Of a stretch of 64,000 nucleotides of DNA, positions 32,045-41,939 are shown in pieces. Position numbers and translations under genes: made by a program. The stretch is from Micrasema longulum (taxonomy: Eukaryota; Arthropoda; Insecta; Trichoptera; Brachycentridae), in NCBI GenBank assembly GCA_022494885.1, contig JAGVSM010003460.1, positions 62,001-126,000 on the forward strand. The letters run 5' to 3'. Position 1 is the stretch's first letter. Every line of letters starts with the position of its first letter. Under the pieces are notes generated by a model that saw only the letters and a list, made by a program, of their open reading frames with translations, was not told the origin of the DNA and searched no databases.

Positions 32045-33480
32045 TGCACCCCCAGAATTTCTTTTTCTTCAATGATGCTACAGCTTAAATCTAGCCTTGG
32101 CCTCCTTCAACTTTTGCCTCCAATTCCAACTGTCCTCAGCAGCCGTATTCCAATTTGTAACTCGTAGAACCTGTGCTGCATCTTTGTTTACGTCATCCTC
32201 CCACCTCGCCAGGGTCTTCCGATCCTTCTTTTACCCCCTGGATGTCCAGTTATGATTCTCTTAGGTACTCGCGCTTCAGGCATTCTTTGTACGTGTCCAG
32301 CCCATCTCAACCTGAGCAGTTTTATGTGTGTTGAGATGCTAGCGGCTTTATGAATGCTGTATTATTCGGTATTTCGCTTAATGCACCACTCTTCCCCATC
32401 TTTCATGGGACCGCAGATACGGGGAAGAACTTTTTTCTTTTAATATGTCCAGTACCTCGGTGGACCTTACTGTCAGTGTCATTGCCTCGCATCCGTACGC
32501 CAATACAGTTATAATAATGATCTCGTAAAGGGTGATAATCTTCATTTCCCTGTGGACAAACAAGGAGAAATATGTTCTGTTGCATGCCGATATTCGTTAC
32601 TTTGTTTCAGTTGTTTTCTCATTATATTCCATAAGGATTGAGCCCAAGTACCTGAACTGGTCGACTGCCTCAAAAGAATAATTATATGTTAACTTAATAT
32701 CTTCAAATTATTACAACAAATTTTTGCTCAATACTTATACCCGTATGCAGAGACAAAACTTAAGGTGAGGAAAGTACATTCTAATTTCAAAAGCAGAGAA
32801 TAACCCGAAGGTGAAGACAATAGAATGTACTTTCCTCACCTTAAGGTTTGTCTCTGCATACGGGTATTAGTCTTCATTGCGATCCCAGATACCTAAGTTT
32901 AGTCTAAATTTGAAATGGCGTAATCTGCCGGTCTAAAAATAATTATATTTTAGTTACATAAAAGTATTAAATATATTTTTTAACAGAAATACCTTTACAA
33001 AATATTGTTTTTATCTAACTTATGTTTTTTTATTTTTTTATTATTGCGCGATTAAAAAAAAATAACATTCGTTTTAAAATGGCAAAATTGTATGATTTCC
33101 TCATTTTGCGTTCGTTTTACCAGACTACAGCCTTAACTGCACACTACCTCTTGCTCTGTTGGATGGGTTTCGGCTTTGAATCATAAACTTTGTATTTGTT
33201 TGATTGATTCGTAAGCCTACCTGAAGTGCAACGGTTTCCAGAGGGTTGAAGATTTCCTTGAAGCTGTTAAGGGTCTTCCGATTATATTTAGGTTATCTGC
33301 ATATACAACTATCTGACAACTCTCGGAACACACATGTATATGGCAGTCAGTATCGATTATCGTTCTGCTGATGACACGCTCCAGCACTAAGTTGAAGAGA
33401 GTAGGAGCCAGACTATCTCCTTGCTTCAGTCCCTGAAAAATCGTAAACCCGTTAGTTTCACTTCTACCTTAGTTTAGCTT
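32045..33480 (-). mobile_element. Non-LTR reverse transcriptase relic with nested MITE
   Basis: The minus-strand order from 33480 is: GFTIFQGLKQGDSLAPTLFN and LVLERVI (33430-33360), then IVVYADNLNIIG (about 33290), in which the RT active-site YADD has become YADN. After a degenerate and interrupted stretch come VLAYGCEAMTLTVRSTEVLD (about 32510-32450), RWAGHVQRMPEARVPKRII (about 32310-32250) and a tail near 32090 resembling WNWRQKLKEAKAR. This is the order of RT palm, C-terminal extension and basic tail in insect endonuclease/reverse transcriptase elements. Several frames are needed and the catalytic residue is changed, so it is dead. A 129-bp MITE splits it. Confidence 0.8.
32738..32866. mobile_element. 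Harbinger-like MITE, 129 bp, TTA target duplication
   Basis: A near-perfect palindrome: the left arm 'tacccgtatgcagagacaaa' and onward to 'gtacattct' (32738-32782) is inverted at 32822-32866 with about one difference. Both ends are flanked by TTA (32735-32737 and 32867-32869), a 3-bp duplication as in PIF/Harbinger elements. It is inserted in the reverse transcriptase relic, so it is the younger of the two. Confidence 0.8.
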
Positions 33481-33689
33481 CTTGTGTTGGTCTGTGTCGC
33501 TTTCGCCAGCCTTATTAGTTTAGGTGGCATATGGAATTCTAAGAGAATTTCGTATAACTTTTCCCGGTCTATGCTGTAATGTAAGGTTAAATTACTCTGC
33601 CTTAATGTTGTGATTTACGACATTGTCCCATTTAGACCCAAGCCACAGAAATATCGAGTGTAAAATTTCGTTCTAAACAAATATTTCAC

Positions 33690-33895
33690 GTCGACCCTGA
33701 TAGTAATCGAACCCGGGACCTCAAGCACGGTGGGCGAATGCGCCAACCACTACACAACGAGGCGGACTTTTCGCCACTCAATTTCTTTTTTCAGGATTTG
33801 CCGCTGTGTCAAAATTACTCGTATGGGATTCTGGTTCTATCTGTGTGCTAACAGAACTGTATTCTTCATCCACCCGGACACGGACAACATTGTTT
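33690..33895 (-). repeat. SINE family C, best-preserved copy
   Basis: The minus-strand head carries GTGTAGTGGTTGGCGCATT (A box region, complement at about 33742-33760) and GGGTTCGATT (B box, complement at 33707-33716). The body follows with 'ctcgtatgggattctggttc' (33819) and the end block 'ttcttcatccacccggacac' (33864). Confidence 0.85.
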
Positions 33896-33947
33896 AAGTA
33901 TTATATCTACTCGTATACGTAGACAAGGGCCGCGATTACAAGCGCAG

Positions 33948-34105
33948 TCTTTATCGGTACATATCGAGACTAAAATCGATATTTATGTATGAAAATGTGT
34001 TTATTTGTATGAAAATTAAAAATATCTTCATCGGTAACCTGTAATTGTATATGTTTAGAAATATAATTAAGATAAATATTAATTTCCCATTGTCATACGG
34101 GCCAA
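33948..34105 (+). repeat. Unclassified dispersed repeat, copy 2
   Basis: Same orientation match to 14125-14345: 'aaaatcgatatttatgtatg', 'cggtaacctgtaattg', 'atatgtttagaaa', 'tttcccattgtcat'. Confidence 0.55.
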
Positions 34106-34109
34106 GATT

Positions 34110-34595
34110 GATCAATCGCGGGCTAGTGTGGGGAAAATATGAACAAATGTAACAAAATATAATTTGATTTTTAATAGCAAAAGGCTCTAAATGTCTTTTG
34201 AGTTCTAACTCTGAGACAAGATGGATAAATAATATTTCCGATAGGAAACAAGACTCCAAATCAGTACAAATATTTTTTTGTGTACCCATTCTAATAATAA
34301 AAGTCACTGTGCGAATGGAATTCGTTTGTACCATTTCCGTAATGTTCCCGTATATTTGGAATCAAATTACGAAAAATCGTATTCATTTTATTTTTTCAAC
34401 CTTGTGCAGACTCTGTTTTGACGTCACGAAATAAAATCAACGAGAGTTTGACGATTTTTTGGAGAAAAAAACTCTTTTTTAAATGCATATATATAGTGTT
34501 GTTTTTAATATTTATAATTGATATTTTGATAATGAACATGTTCTCATATTTGCAGAGGATATAAACATATTAAAAGAGATAAAAAACATAAATGA
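34110..34595. other. Intergenic, nothing recognised
   Basis: No supported coding sequence or repeat match. Confidence 0.35.
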
Positions 34596-34599
34596 TTGT

Positions 34600-35381
34600 A
34601 ACACTTTGTCCCATAATTGTCCAAATTAAAGTTCTGGTGCCAACAAAATAAATTGCAACTCAATATAAGCAAATGTCAAGCTATGAGATTCTATAAAATA
34701 AAAAATCCTATTCCATTTAATTATATGTTAAATCATTTCACTGATGTTTTTACCGTGAGCGATCTGGGTGTTTTGTTCGATTCGAAATTATTATTTAAAG
34801 AGCACATTATTAAAATATCTAACAAAGCTTTAAAATTATTAGGATTTCTACTTAGAACCGGAAAAGATTTTAATTATTTAAATACATTAAAATATCTTTA
34901 CACATCTCTAGTTAGGAGCTAATTGGATTAGAATTCTCTAATATGGTCACCTTATCAAATCACTTTCTATTATATTTCGATATATTAGTTTTAAGATGGG
35001 TTTTCTTAGTAATCAATTAAATTCTAGACTCTAAAATTAACTAAATTGCGAGAACGAAGAACATCGACCGATCTTACGACTTTATATAAAATAATAAAAC
35101 CAATGTTTGATACCCCTGATTTACTGAAGTTGATTTCATTCTATGTACCACCTAGGTTAAGCAGAACATCTAAAATATTTTATTGTCAAAATTCTCGAAC
35201 GGCAGCTCAATATAACTCACTTATTTTTAGATTACAGAATACCGGGAATGAATATGCATCATATTTTGGTATGTATAGTTTATCTCTGCCTAAATTAAAA
35301 AATAAAGTGACCAACATACATATTTTTATCAAAAAGAGCAAATCAACTTCGGGAAATTTGGTTAGAATAGTTATACTTTGA
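34600..35381 (+). mobile_element. Jockey-like reverse transcriptase, C-terminal third
   Basis: The frame (34617-34922) reads WCQQNKLQLNISKCQAMRFY, FTVSDLGVLFDSKLLFKEHI and LGFLLRTGKDF...LKYLYTSLVRS, the thumb region 'W...n.l.lN..Kc..m.f......v.dLGv.fDskl.f..Hi' of jockey-clade RTs. It continues after stops at 34920 and about 35040 as RRTSTDLTTLYKIIKPMFDT, ISFYVPPRLSRTSKIFY and, at the end, FIKKSK..., the usual C-terminus. Two breaks and the missing palm domain make it a relic. Confidence 0.85.
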
Positions 35382-35389
35382 TTGATTAA

Positions 35390-35995
35390 AGTATTTTGTT
35401 ATTTTATAATTATTAAAGTATGTATTTCAAGTAATTTATAATGTGTATAGTACGAGTATATTAATACATCATACTCGATTTTTTATATTTTTATTTTCAA
35501 GCACTCTTTAAACCACATATATGTAAATGGCAGAAATGCCGAATATAAATAAATAAGTTATTTTGACGCCGCTATGATTTTTTCGAGATTGAGTTTTTTT
35601 TAATCCTTGCTTTCATTTTATCTTGTTACGTACTATTATCTCCCAGCTCTACGAAATTATGATATTTTTCGAACGGGCGTTTTTGATTGACGAACTAATT
35701 TGTAAATTTGTTCGTATAGTTCATAAATCATTTTGATGTTTTCTCTGCTGATTATCTGAAGTTGAATGAAAAATTTATGAATAGTTTTTTTGACATTTTC
35801 TTTCTCTCGCTGCAGCCTGCGGATTCTATTCAGTGGTATAATTTTCTTATCCCTTGTGCATCCTTGTGCTCTAGTACTCATTCTGCACACAAAAGCTGCA
35901 TTCAACAAGAAAATGAATGTCGCAATTTGGAGAGCAAGTAAAGAAAATTCATAAATTCTAGTAACTCGTTATGTTTTATATTAAATTAAGGTAAT
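35390..35995. other. Intergenic, no recognised gene
   Basis: A minus-strand frame of 83 codons (35657-35908) is rich in Lys/Arg/Ile and could form a short coiled coil (IRRLQREKENVKKTIHKFF), but I recognise no family and nothing adjoining supports it. Confidence 0.3.
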
Positions 35996-36004
35996 TTCAA
36001 CACT

Positions 36005-36172
36005 ATGTTTCTTTTTTGGGTGATAACGTGTGTGTTGGATTTGTTCCAACGTTTCGGCTACCATTGCAGGAGTAATTAAATCACTCAGTTTCCTCTTAAG
36101 ATGGCTCCTGCAATGGTAGTCGAAACGTCGGAACAAATCCATCACACACGGTATCACCCAAAAAAGAAATAT
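36005..36172. repeat. Inverted repeat with hammerhead-like sequences
   Basis: Arms of about 67 bp ('atgtttcttttttgggtgat' from 36005; its complement ends near 36172) flank a loop of about 30 nt. Each arm contains, in outward orientation, 'gcaatggtag.cgaaacgt.gg' (36121-36131 on +; 36058-36047 on -). On the + strand CTTAAGATGGCTCC...GTCGAAACGTC (36095-36129) resembles a decayed hammerhead ribozyme: CTGANGA-like core, a pairable stem II and GAAA followed by a minimal stem III. A related end (cacccaaaaaagaaac, cttcgcacctacgtaat) occurs at 59535-59590. Confidence 0.6.
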
Positions 36173-36239
36173 ATTTATAACTGTGACCTTGAAAAACTTC
36201 GCACCTATTTAATTTCAATACGTTTTTAAACAACACGAA

Positions 36240-36460
36240 ATAACTAGCAATACTTTAAGTATGTCCCAATGTTTGTAGACAGGCTGGATTTCTTCCCTAG
36301 GGAGTCATTTAGATCTAAATTTGTTGCAGCAGATGGAAAACATTAAAAAAAAAGGAATTTGCATGTCTAAGCATTTACAGAGCTTATGACCTGTCATTGG
36401 CTGGTTTAAGTGGCCACTTTATACACGGTGTAACATTCACCATTCTGCCATGAAAAACAA
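36240..36460 (+). mobile_element. LIR family, copy d
   Basis: 'tgtttgtagacaggctggat' (36269), 'ttgttgcagcagatggaaaa' (36321), 'gcatttacagagcttatgac' (36371), 'ctggtttaagtggccacttt' (36400) and 'aacattcaccattctgcc' (36432). Confidence 0.8.
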
Positions 36461-36464
36461 GTGG

Positions 36465-37015
36465 CTGTGCCCGAATCTGGATTTACAATAATGAATTTTA
36501 AGTAAAGTATTTAATCTTTGACTAGATCTATCAAAATTTAAGGAAATAAATGTGGGCGCATAGAAACATATTTTAAACATTGCCAACAATAGATTTCTGT
36601 AGTTTTACGTATTAATGTGGTGTCCATGCATTATAAATGTTAGTGTATAGGCGTTTAGATTATTTTTTCGGACCCTGCATAAGATATAACTTGATTAAAT
36701 TATATTCATTTAATTTATTATCCATTCGTAAAATTATTTTGAAAGATTGGGTATGCTTTTTATTATTTAATTCTCAAACGAATTTGGTTATAATATAATG
36801 TATATTGGAACACCCAAACTCATATATTTGCGCGATCTTTTAGGCTTGTGCTAAAAAATGTTGTGTTAAAAGGGGTTCGAAGGTACGTAGGTGCCGAAGG
36901 GAAGATGGTAAAAAATTGCAAAAATAACGAAGAGTAATGTGCGCTTTTTCCGATACCGAACCTCATTTGTAAGACGAGCTGTTATACCAAAATGTTTTTC
37001 TACCAAACCCTTATC
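36465..37015. other. Intergenic, nothing recognised
   Basis: No coding sequence or repeat match found. Confidence 0.4.
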
Positions 37016-37017
37016 TA

Positions 37018-37260
37018 TTTTATTTATTTATTTATTCATACAAATATATATGTATAGCAAAAAAATAATAGCGTATCCCTAACTCGAGAAGGTTAAGAGC
37101 CCTGTGTTGAGTTGGGATACAACATAATGGAAAGTGGAAGCATGCATATTTTTAAACAATACCGAAAATAATAAATCAAAATTATCACAGCATATATTTT
37201 TAAAAACATCTGGACAACACGCTCAACAGCATACATATAAATCTATGTAATATCTCACAG
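37018..37260 (-). mobile_element. Antisense retroelement 3' end (uncertain)
   Basis: Starts with (TTTA)n at 37018-37036, followed by AT-rich sequence containing 'cgtatccctaactcgagaag', as expected of the complement of a jockey-like 3' UTR and (TAAA)n tail. No coding sequence remains. Confidence 0.4.
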
Positions 37261-37559
37261 CAGTCTCTTCCTATAGACAAAATCTAAACTTTTACACTTC
37301 TCCTGAAAATGGCTTTCGTTTTAAGATCTTAATATGTTCACCCAAGACGTTGAACACACAGCTGAGACATTTTTCCGCGCAAAATTCGTACGTTTTTTTT
37401 CGTATTAAATAATTCAAATTACAGGAAAACCTCGTACGAGCATTTTGCTGGGATTTCCTCTTGTAACCGCATGGCCAGAAATGTGTCAATGTCTCTTTTA
37501 AAGAAAATTGTCTTACGTCCAGCACCTTTATAAATTGAAACAGTATATCAGATAGGAAA

Positions 37560-38165
37560 GTGAGGGTACAGACAGTCAGGAAGACAGCCCCTGATTTCGC
37601 TGATTTCCCACTTAGTTTTACCAAAAGGAAATTTAGAAGCAGGACCCTTCAACTCTGGAACGATCGTTATTTGAGTAAAACTACCGGAAGTATTACTAAA
37701 ATGTTTTTCCCTACCATTTTCCATGCCTATGATTTGCACAAAGCTGGCTACGAGTTCTCCCAGATTCTTACGGGTCATGGTGGGTTCATGAGCTACCTGC
37801 ATCGCTTCAAGCTCTCCTAGATCGACAGCTACCTATGCGACGATGAAACTCCTTAAGATGTCTCTCACCTGTTGATGCATTGCCCCTTTTTCAGCTTTCA
37901 GAGACAACAGCTGGAGGCGCGTTGCAGAAGCCTGGGTGAAGAAATATGCGGCATCCCATCGGTAATTGGAAATAAAATACTCACTAGAGGTAGTATCGTA
38001 CATGGTCAAAAAAGTGCAGACAATTGGTCAAATAAACCAAAGTAGGGAACGAAATGCCGAATACTCTTCTAGTGGAACGGAAGGCCTGTTGACTACTGCC
38101 AACAGGCCGGCTTCACCTGAAGAGTTTTGAGTGGTTTTCTCTCCACTTAGTGCATCCTTCCTGAT
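37560..38165 (+). mobile_element. R1-like retrotransposon, C-terminal fragment
   Basis: The frame reads FRSRTLQLWNDRYLSKTTGS, ITKMFFPTIFHAYDLHKAGY and SQILTGHGGFMSYLHRFKLS, then after a stop (37818) SYLCDDETP, stop, DVSHLLMHCPFFSFQRQQLE. This is the 'W...w..s..G..T..ffP......l.q.lTGHG.f..yl.rF.......C.......HlL..CP.....r..l' region that ends R1-clade ORF2 proteins (CCHC-like/RNase-H-proximal part). ORF2 ends at about 38040 and a 3' UTR runs to about 38165. It is 5'-truncated with at least two stops. Confidence 0.85.
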
Positions 38166-38309
38166 CCCAACAGTTTAGCTAAATTTAAAGTAAAACAATT
38201 GCAGAAAAATCCACTTTTTGAAATGTAAGTCTTGTTTATTATAAGCAAAGTGAATAAAACAATTCCCAAAAAAAAATATAAAAAAGTGGGGGGGACATTG
38301 AACATCGAT

Positions 38310-38425
38310 GTTTAGGTTATGTACGCATAACTTGTGGTCTAACGATACTCGCGTTTTCCTACCATACAATAGGTCTCGGGTTCCATTCCCAACATAGTTG
38401 ACATGGAATATTTATTAAAAAAGGG
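38310..38425 (+). repeat. SINE family B, head relic
   Basis: 'cttgtggtctaacgatactc' (A-box region), 'cctaccatacaataggtctc', 'gggttccattcccaacatag' and 'gacatggaatatttatta' parallel the head of the copies at 47799 and 50280. Confidence 0.65.
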
Positions 38426-38429
38426 CGGT

Positions 38430-38900
38430 ATTAATAAAATAAAAATAATAACACTAAACATCTTTCACCAATTATACGTGAACACCAACGGTCACAAAAG
38501 AAAAATTAAAAATTGTATATAGACCAAAATTTAGTTTTCATTATATGTTATTAAAGCAGTTTATTAGAATTTATATAAGATTAATTTTAATAAAATTTAA
38601 TTTTATATAGATGCAATTTATACAATCAAATATAATTTTACTAGATTATTAATAAAGTCTCGTAGTAGTAATAAGTTTTTTTTAATGTATATCAATAATT
38701 ATAGTAATAATAGTCGCAATAAAATAAAATAAATAAAAAACAATGCGTTTTAGTGTATCCGTTTTATTATTGTATGGGTGTGTGAGTATTGTGTGTATGC
38801 GTATCAATGATTATAAAAAAAATATCTGTTTTTTTTTTAAAACCTTAATAAGGAAACCTATCAACCACCTTATCGATCAATGTCGAATTGTTCAGATTAA
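38430..38900 (+). repeat. About 450-bp direct repeat, copy 1
   Basis: Aligns by eye along its whole length with 39448-39960: 'caccaattatacgtgaacac', 'aagcagtttattagaattta', 'ctagattattaataaagtct', 'agtgtatccgttttattatt' and 'aaaccttaataaggaaac'. It is AT-rich and non-coding; a chance frame at 38743-38928 has no support. Confidence 0.85.
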
Positions 38901-38904
38901 GAAG

Positions 38905-39440
38905 CTCCGGTCTAAAATTCAAATTTAAAAATATGTTATTTGTAAAAAAAAAAAAAATGCAAGTATTAGAAAGAAAATGACTAGATAATGAATAAAATCA
39001 TAAATAATGGCATAAAATGATATAGAAGCACTAGTAAATTTGATAAAAAATGAAATCGATCGAATCTGTTAAAAAATCGTCAATTAAAATATTTTTGAAA
39101 AAATCCTTTGAAAGAAAAAAAAAATGCAAAACAAATGTCTGCCTTAAAACAGGTTGTATATCATTAGGCAGACTGCGCACAATCTAGACGATTCTATTAC
39201 GCAAGATCTATTACGATAAAAATGAAGTAGATTATAAGAATTATTGTTGCGTTAATAAACCATTATTATTATTGTTATTATTTAACAACAAGATTTTAAC
39301 AAAATTCGCAAAATCAACAAAAAGAAAAACTATAAATGAGTTAATTCTAAAAGGTTACCAAATAAATTTCTTGATGTCAAAATGAAAAAAAAAAATATTT
39401 TCAGTTCACAAACAGTAAAAGATGTCACAATATAAATACA
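38905..39440. other. AT-rich spacer between direct repeats
   Basis: No gene seen. Contains 'ttgcgttaataaaccattattatt' near 39246 and A-runs. Confidence 0.4.
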
Positions 39441-39447
39441 ATTTATA

Positions 39448-39960
39448 AAATAAAAAATAATAACAATAAACATCTCTCACCAATTATATGTGAACACCAA
39501 TAGTCACAAAAGAAGAATTAAAAATCGTATATAGATCAAAATTACGTTTTCTTTATATTTTATTAAAGCAGTTTATTAGAATTTATATAAGATTAATTTA
39601 AAAAAATAAATAAGATAGATGCAATTTATACAATCGAATATAATTTAACTAGATTATTAATTAAGTCTCGTTGTAGTAATAAGTTTTTTTAAATGTATAT
39701 CAATAAATTATAGTAATAATAGTCACAATAAAATAACATAAATAAAAAACAATGGGTACTCTTCTTTAGTGTATCCGTTTTATTATTGTTGTCCATGTTA
39801 GTTAGGGTGAGTATATATATTTAGGGTGTGTGTATATGTGTATGAGTGAGTGAGTATTGTGTGCATGCGATAGTGTGTTGTGAATATAAGTGGACTTATT
39901 AATCAATGATTATAAAAAACATATCTGTTTTTTTTTAAAAAACCTTAATAAGGAAACGAA
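39448..39960 (+). repeat. About 450-bp direct repeat, copy 2
   Basis: Second copy of 38430-38900 at a distance of about 1.0 kb. It contains an extra microsatellite-like (GT/GA-rich) stretch at 39800-39890 that copy 1 has in a shorter form. Confidence 0.85.
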
Positions 39961-40082
39961 GAAAAAAACTTAATAAGAACTTGTTTAAACTATGGTTTGT
40001 TGGTGCATATATATAATATGTATGTCCATTTTTGACCAACGTACGCGTATTGTCACACCTACCTTGTTTATTGTTGACAATT

Positions 40083-40263
40083 GGCGGCCTCCGTGGTGTA
40101 GTGGTCAAGACGCTTGACTCACGCACGGAAGGTTCCGGGTTCGATTCCCGGTGAGAACACAAAAATTAAAATGTGGTTTTTCTCAAGCCTGGGTGCTCTG
40201 TGATGTAATTCACCACTGTAATTAGGCCTCCTGGCCTGTTGTGGTGCAAAAAAAAAAAAAAAA
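40083..40263 (+). repeat. SINE family A, copy 2 (well preserved)
   Basis: Begins GGCGGCCTCCGTGGTGTAGT, with A box TGGTGTAGTGG at 40094 and B box GGTTCGATTCC at 40138, both close to the pol III promoter consensus. The body has 'ctcaagcctgggtgctctgt' and 'ctggcctgttgtggtgca'. It ends in an A15 tail, as in a recently retroposed SINE. The full length of about 165 bp plus tail can serve as family reference. Confidence 0.92.
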
Positions 40264-40269
40264 TGTAAA

Positions 40270-40595
40270 AATGTAAAAAAAATAATAATAATATAATACG
40301 TCGTATGCACTGCATGTTGTGGTTACATACCGTGTTTTAAGCGACTCGTTGCACATTATCAATTATCAATTAATACGTACCAATTAAATTTTATAATTAA
40401 ATGTTTTATTCAGAATAAGGTGTTGAAACTTACCATACTTTTTAAAAGAACATTCAAAGTACATCATAAATTACTAAAAAAAAAATTTTCAAAAATTTCG
40501 AAAGTTGGTATATTTTTTTATGTTTTTAGATATTTAAACCACTTGACAAGTTCTCTCCTATACCATTTTAAATAAAAATACACAATAAAATAAAT
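40270..40595. other. Intergenic, nothing recognised
   Basis: AT-rich, no coding sequence or repeat match. Confidence 0.4.
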
Positions 40596-40599
40596 GTTA

Positions 40600-40800
40600 T
40601 TAAATATTTGTACATAACTACTTATAGACTTTTCTATGTCTACCGGTTTCGAGATGTACCCGTCTCTTCGTCAGGACACCAATTAAACCAACATGCAAAC
40701 CAACATGCAAAACCCACTGTACATCTTCACCATAGTTGTTGCACAAAATATAAAACCAACACGAAATTCATTTTTATAAGCACATGCCCTGATTAAGATA
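40600..40800 (-). mobile_element. Penelope-type fragment P, copy 1, with hammerhead motif
   Basis: Collinear on the minus strand with 42900-43110 (+): 'cagggcatgtgcttataaaa', 'gttggttttatattttgtgc', 'actatggtgaagatgtacag', 'tggtttgcatgttggtttaa' and 'tggtgtcctgacgaagagac'. The last segment (40680-40634) forms a hammerhead-like fold (see the ribozyme entry). Penelope-like elements are known to carry such ribozymes in their terminal repeats. No open frame survives here. Confidence 0.6.
40634..40680 (-). ncRNA. Hammerhead ribozyme-like motif, copy 1
   Basis: Read on the minus strand: GGTGTC, then the core CTGACGA (40674-40668), a stem II GAGACG/CATCTC closed by GGTA, then GAAAC (40650-40646), a minimal stem III ACCGGT and GACAT, which re-pairs with GTGTC to form stem I. 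One stem II position is mispaired (C opposite A). The core residues CUGANGA and GAAA are intact. There is one extra A between core and stem II, so I call it ribozyme-like and not proven active. Confidence 0.6.
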
Positions 40801-41305
40801 AACATGCATCGATTCGGACAAAGGGATTTTGAGTATTATTCAATTAAAATCTAGAACCTACTTCCACCGTCTATTAAAACAATTAGTAACGAGAGAATTT
40901 TAAAAAGGCTATAAAAAAAGGATAGTGGAGATAGGTAGAAGTAAAATGGATTGTCTCATTCGCCCATACCAATATTGAATCAACTGCTCCACAAGTGTAT
41001 AAGCTTATGTTTGGTTTTTGTTATTTTCATTGTGTTTTTTGTAATATAAATAATTTAGATACAAATAAATAAATAAATAAATAATAAATACAAATACCTT
41101 GTTTTTAAAAATGTCTGAATATTTGTTAATTATCTTCGTTTTTTTAAATTAGTCTTCTTTGTTTATTCTCAAATGTAATTTTTTAAAAAGTATATTGTTA
41201 AGTGTCCTCGAACCGGGAAATCCCAGTGAGGTCACATTATTTTTATTATTAATTATAGTTTGTAAGCAAAAACTAAGAATAAATAAATTAAATAAATAAA
41301 TAAAA
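40800..41305 (+). mobile_element. Jockey-like element J1, 3' end (copy 3)
   Basis: Aligns with 3955-4345 and, inverted, with 11805-12770: 'ttttgagtattattcaatta', 'ccaatattgaatcaactgct', 'aagtgtcctcgaaccgggaa', 'gaggtcacattatttttatt'. It ends in (AAAT)n at about 41283-41305 and carries an internal (AAAT)n at 41063-41090. Confidence 0.8.
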
Positions 41306-41384
41306 TTATTAAAAATTATGTTGTTTGAGAATTAATGAAAAAAATAGAGGGGATGGGGGGAGTGGGTAAGCTTAATAGGTTTAA

Positions 41385-41560
41385 TAGGGTGACCATTACA
41401 GTGGAACATCGTATAAAGGACTATATTGGAGAAAGAAAAGTCGGTAAGTGGTTATATACAAATATTTAATAACATTTATTACAATGTTTGACCACAAAGT
41501 TAATGCTTTAAATATTAACAATATAAAAATAAACAATGTTTTTTTCCTTCTGCACCCACA
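41385..41560 (+). mobile_element. Penelope-type fragment P, copy 2 (tail only)
   Basis: From 41430, 'agaaaagtcggtaagtggtt', 'acaaatatttaataacattt' and 'atgtttgaccacaaagttaa' match the sequence downstream of the ribozyme motif at 43060-43145. The ribozyme core itself is absent. Confidence 0.6.
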
Positions 41561-41654
41561 CACGCACCCCCACCGTCACACACACACTCTCGCATTCATA
41601 TACAAACCCATTAATACAAACGTCGCACGCATACAGTTTTGTAAACTATTTTAT

Positions 41655-41935
41655 TATATACATTTGTCGCAACAGAGGGAAATCATTTTTGAGAAGGAAA
41701 GTGGAAGTCTAGGCATTTACAGGGCTTATGATCTGTAGTTGGGTGGTTTAAGTGGCCACTTTACGCACTGTGCAACATTCACCATTCTGCCTATGTTTAA
41801 ACATCCACATGTTCTCAACTCTTCCATCTGTTGACTTTTGTGAAGTAAAAGAGCTGAAACCTTTATCGTGTAGGTGATTCATTCGGCTGAACTAATTCTG
41901 CAAACATTTGGACATACTCAAAACATTGTTGTATT
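41655..41935 (+). mobile_element. LIR family, copy e
   Basis: 'cgcaacagagggaaatcatt' (41667), 'gaagtctaggcatttacagg' (41705), 'ggtttaagtggccactttac' (41745), 'gtgaagtaaaagagctgaaa' (41841) and 'tggacatactcaaaacattg' (41910). Confidence 0.85.
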
Positions 41936-41939
41936 TTCT

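Noticed and set aside
35657..35908. Small basic, possibly coiled-coil protein on the minus strand
   Set aside because: No recognisable family, no splice or promoter context, and no second copy; chance cannot be excluded.
38430..39960. LTR retrotransposon with the two direct repeats as LTRs
   Set aside because: No TG/CA ends, primer-binding site, polypurine tract or gag/pol coding sequence is visible between them; kept only as an open question.
40083..40160. Functional tRNA gene
   Set aside because: The tRNA-like head is followed by a conserved non-tRNA body and poly-A, repeated at 13649, and the sequence does not close an acceptor stem; it is a SINE.
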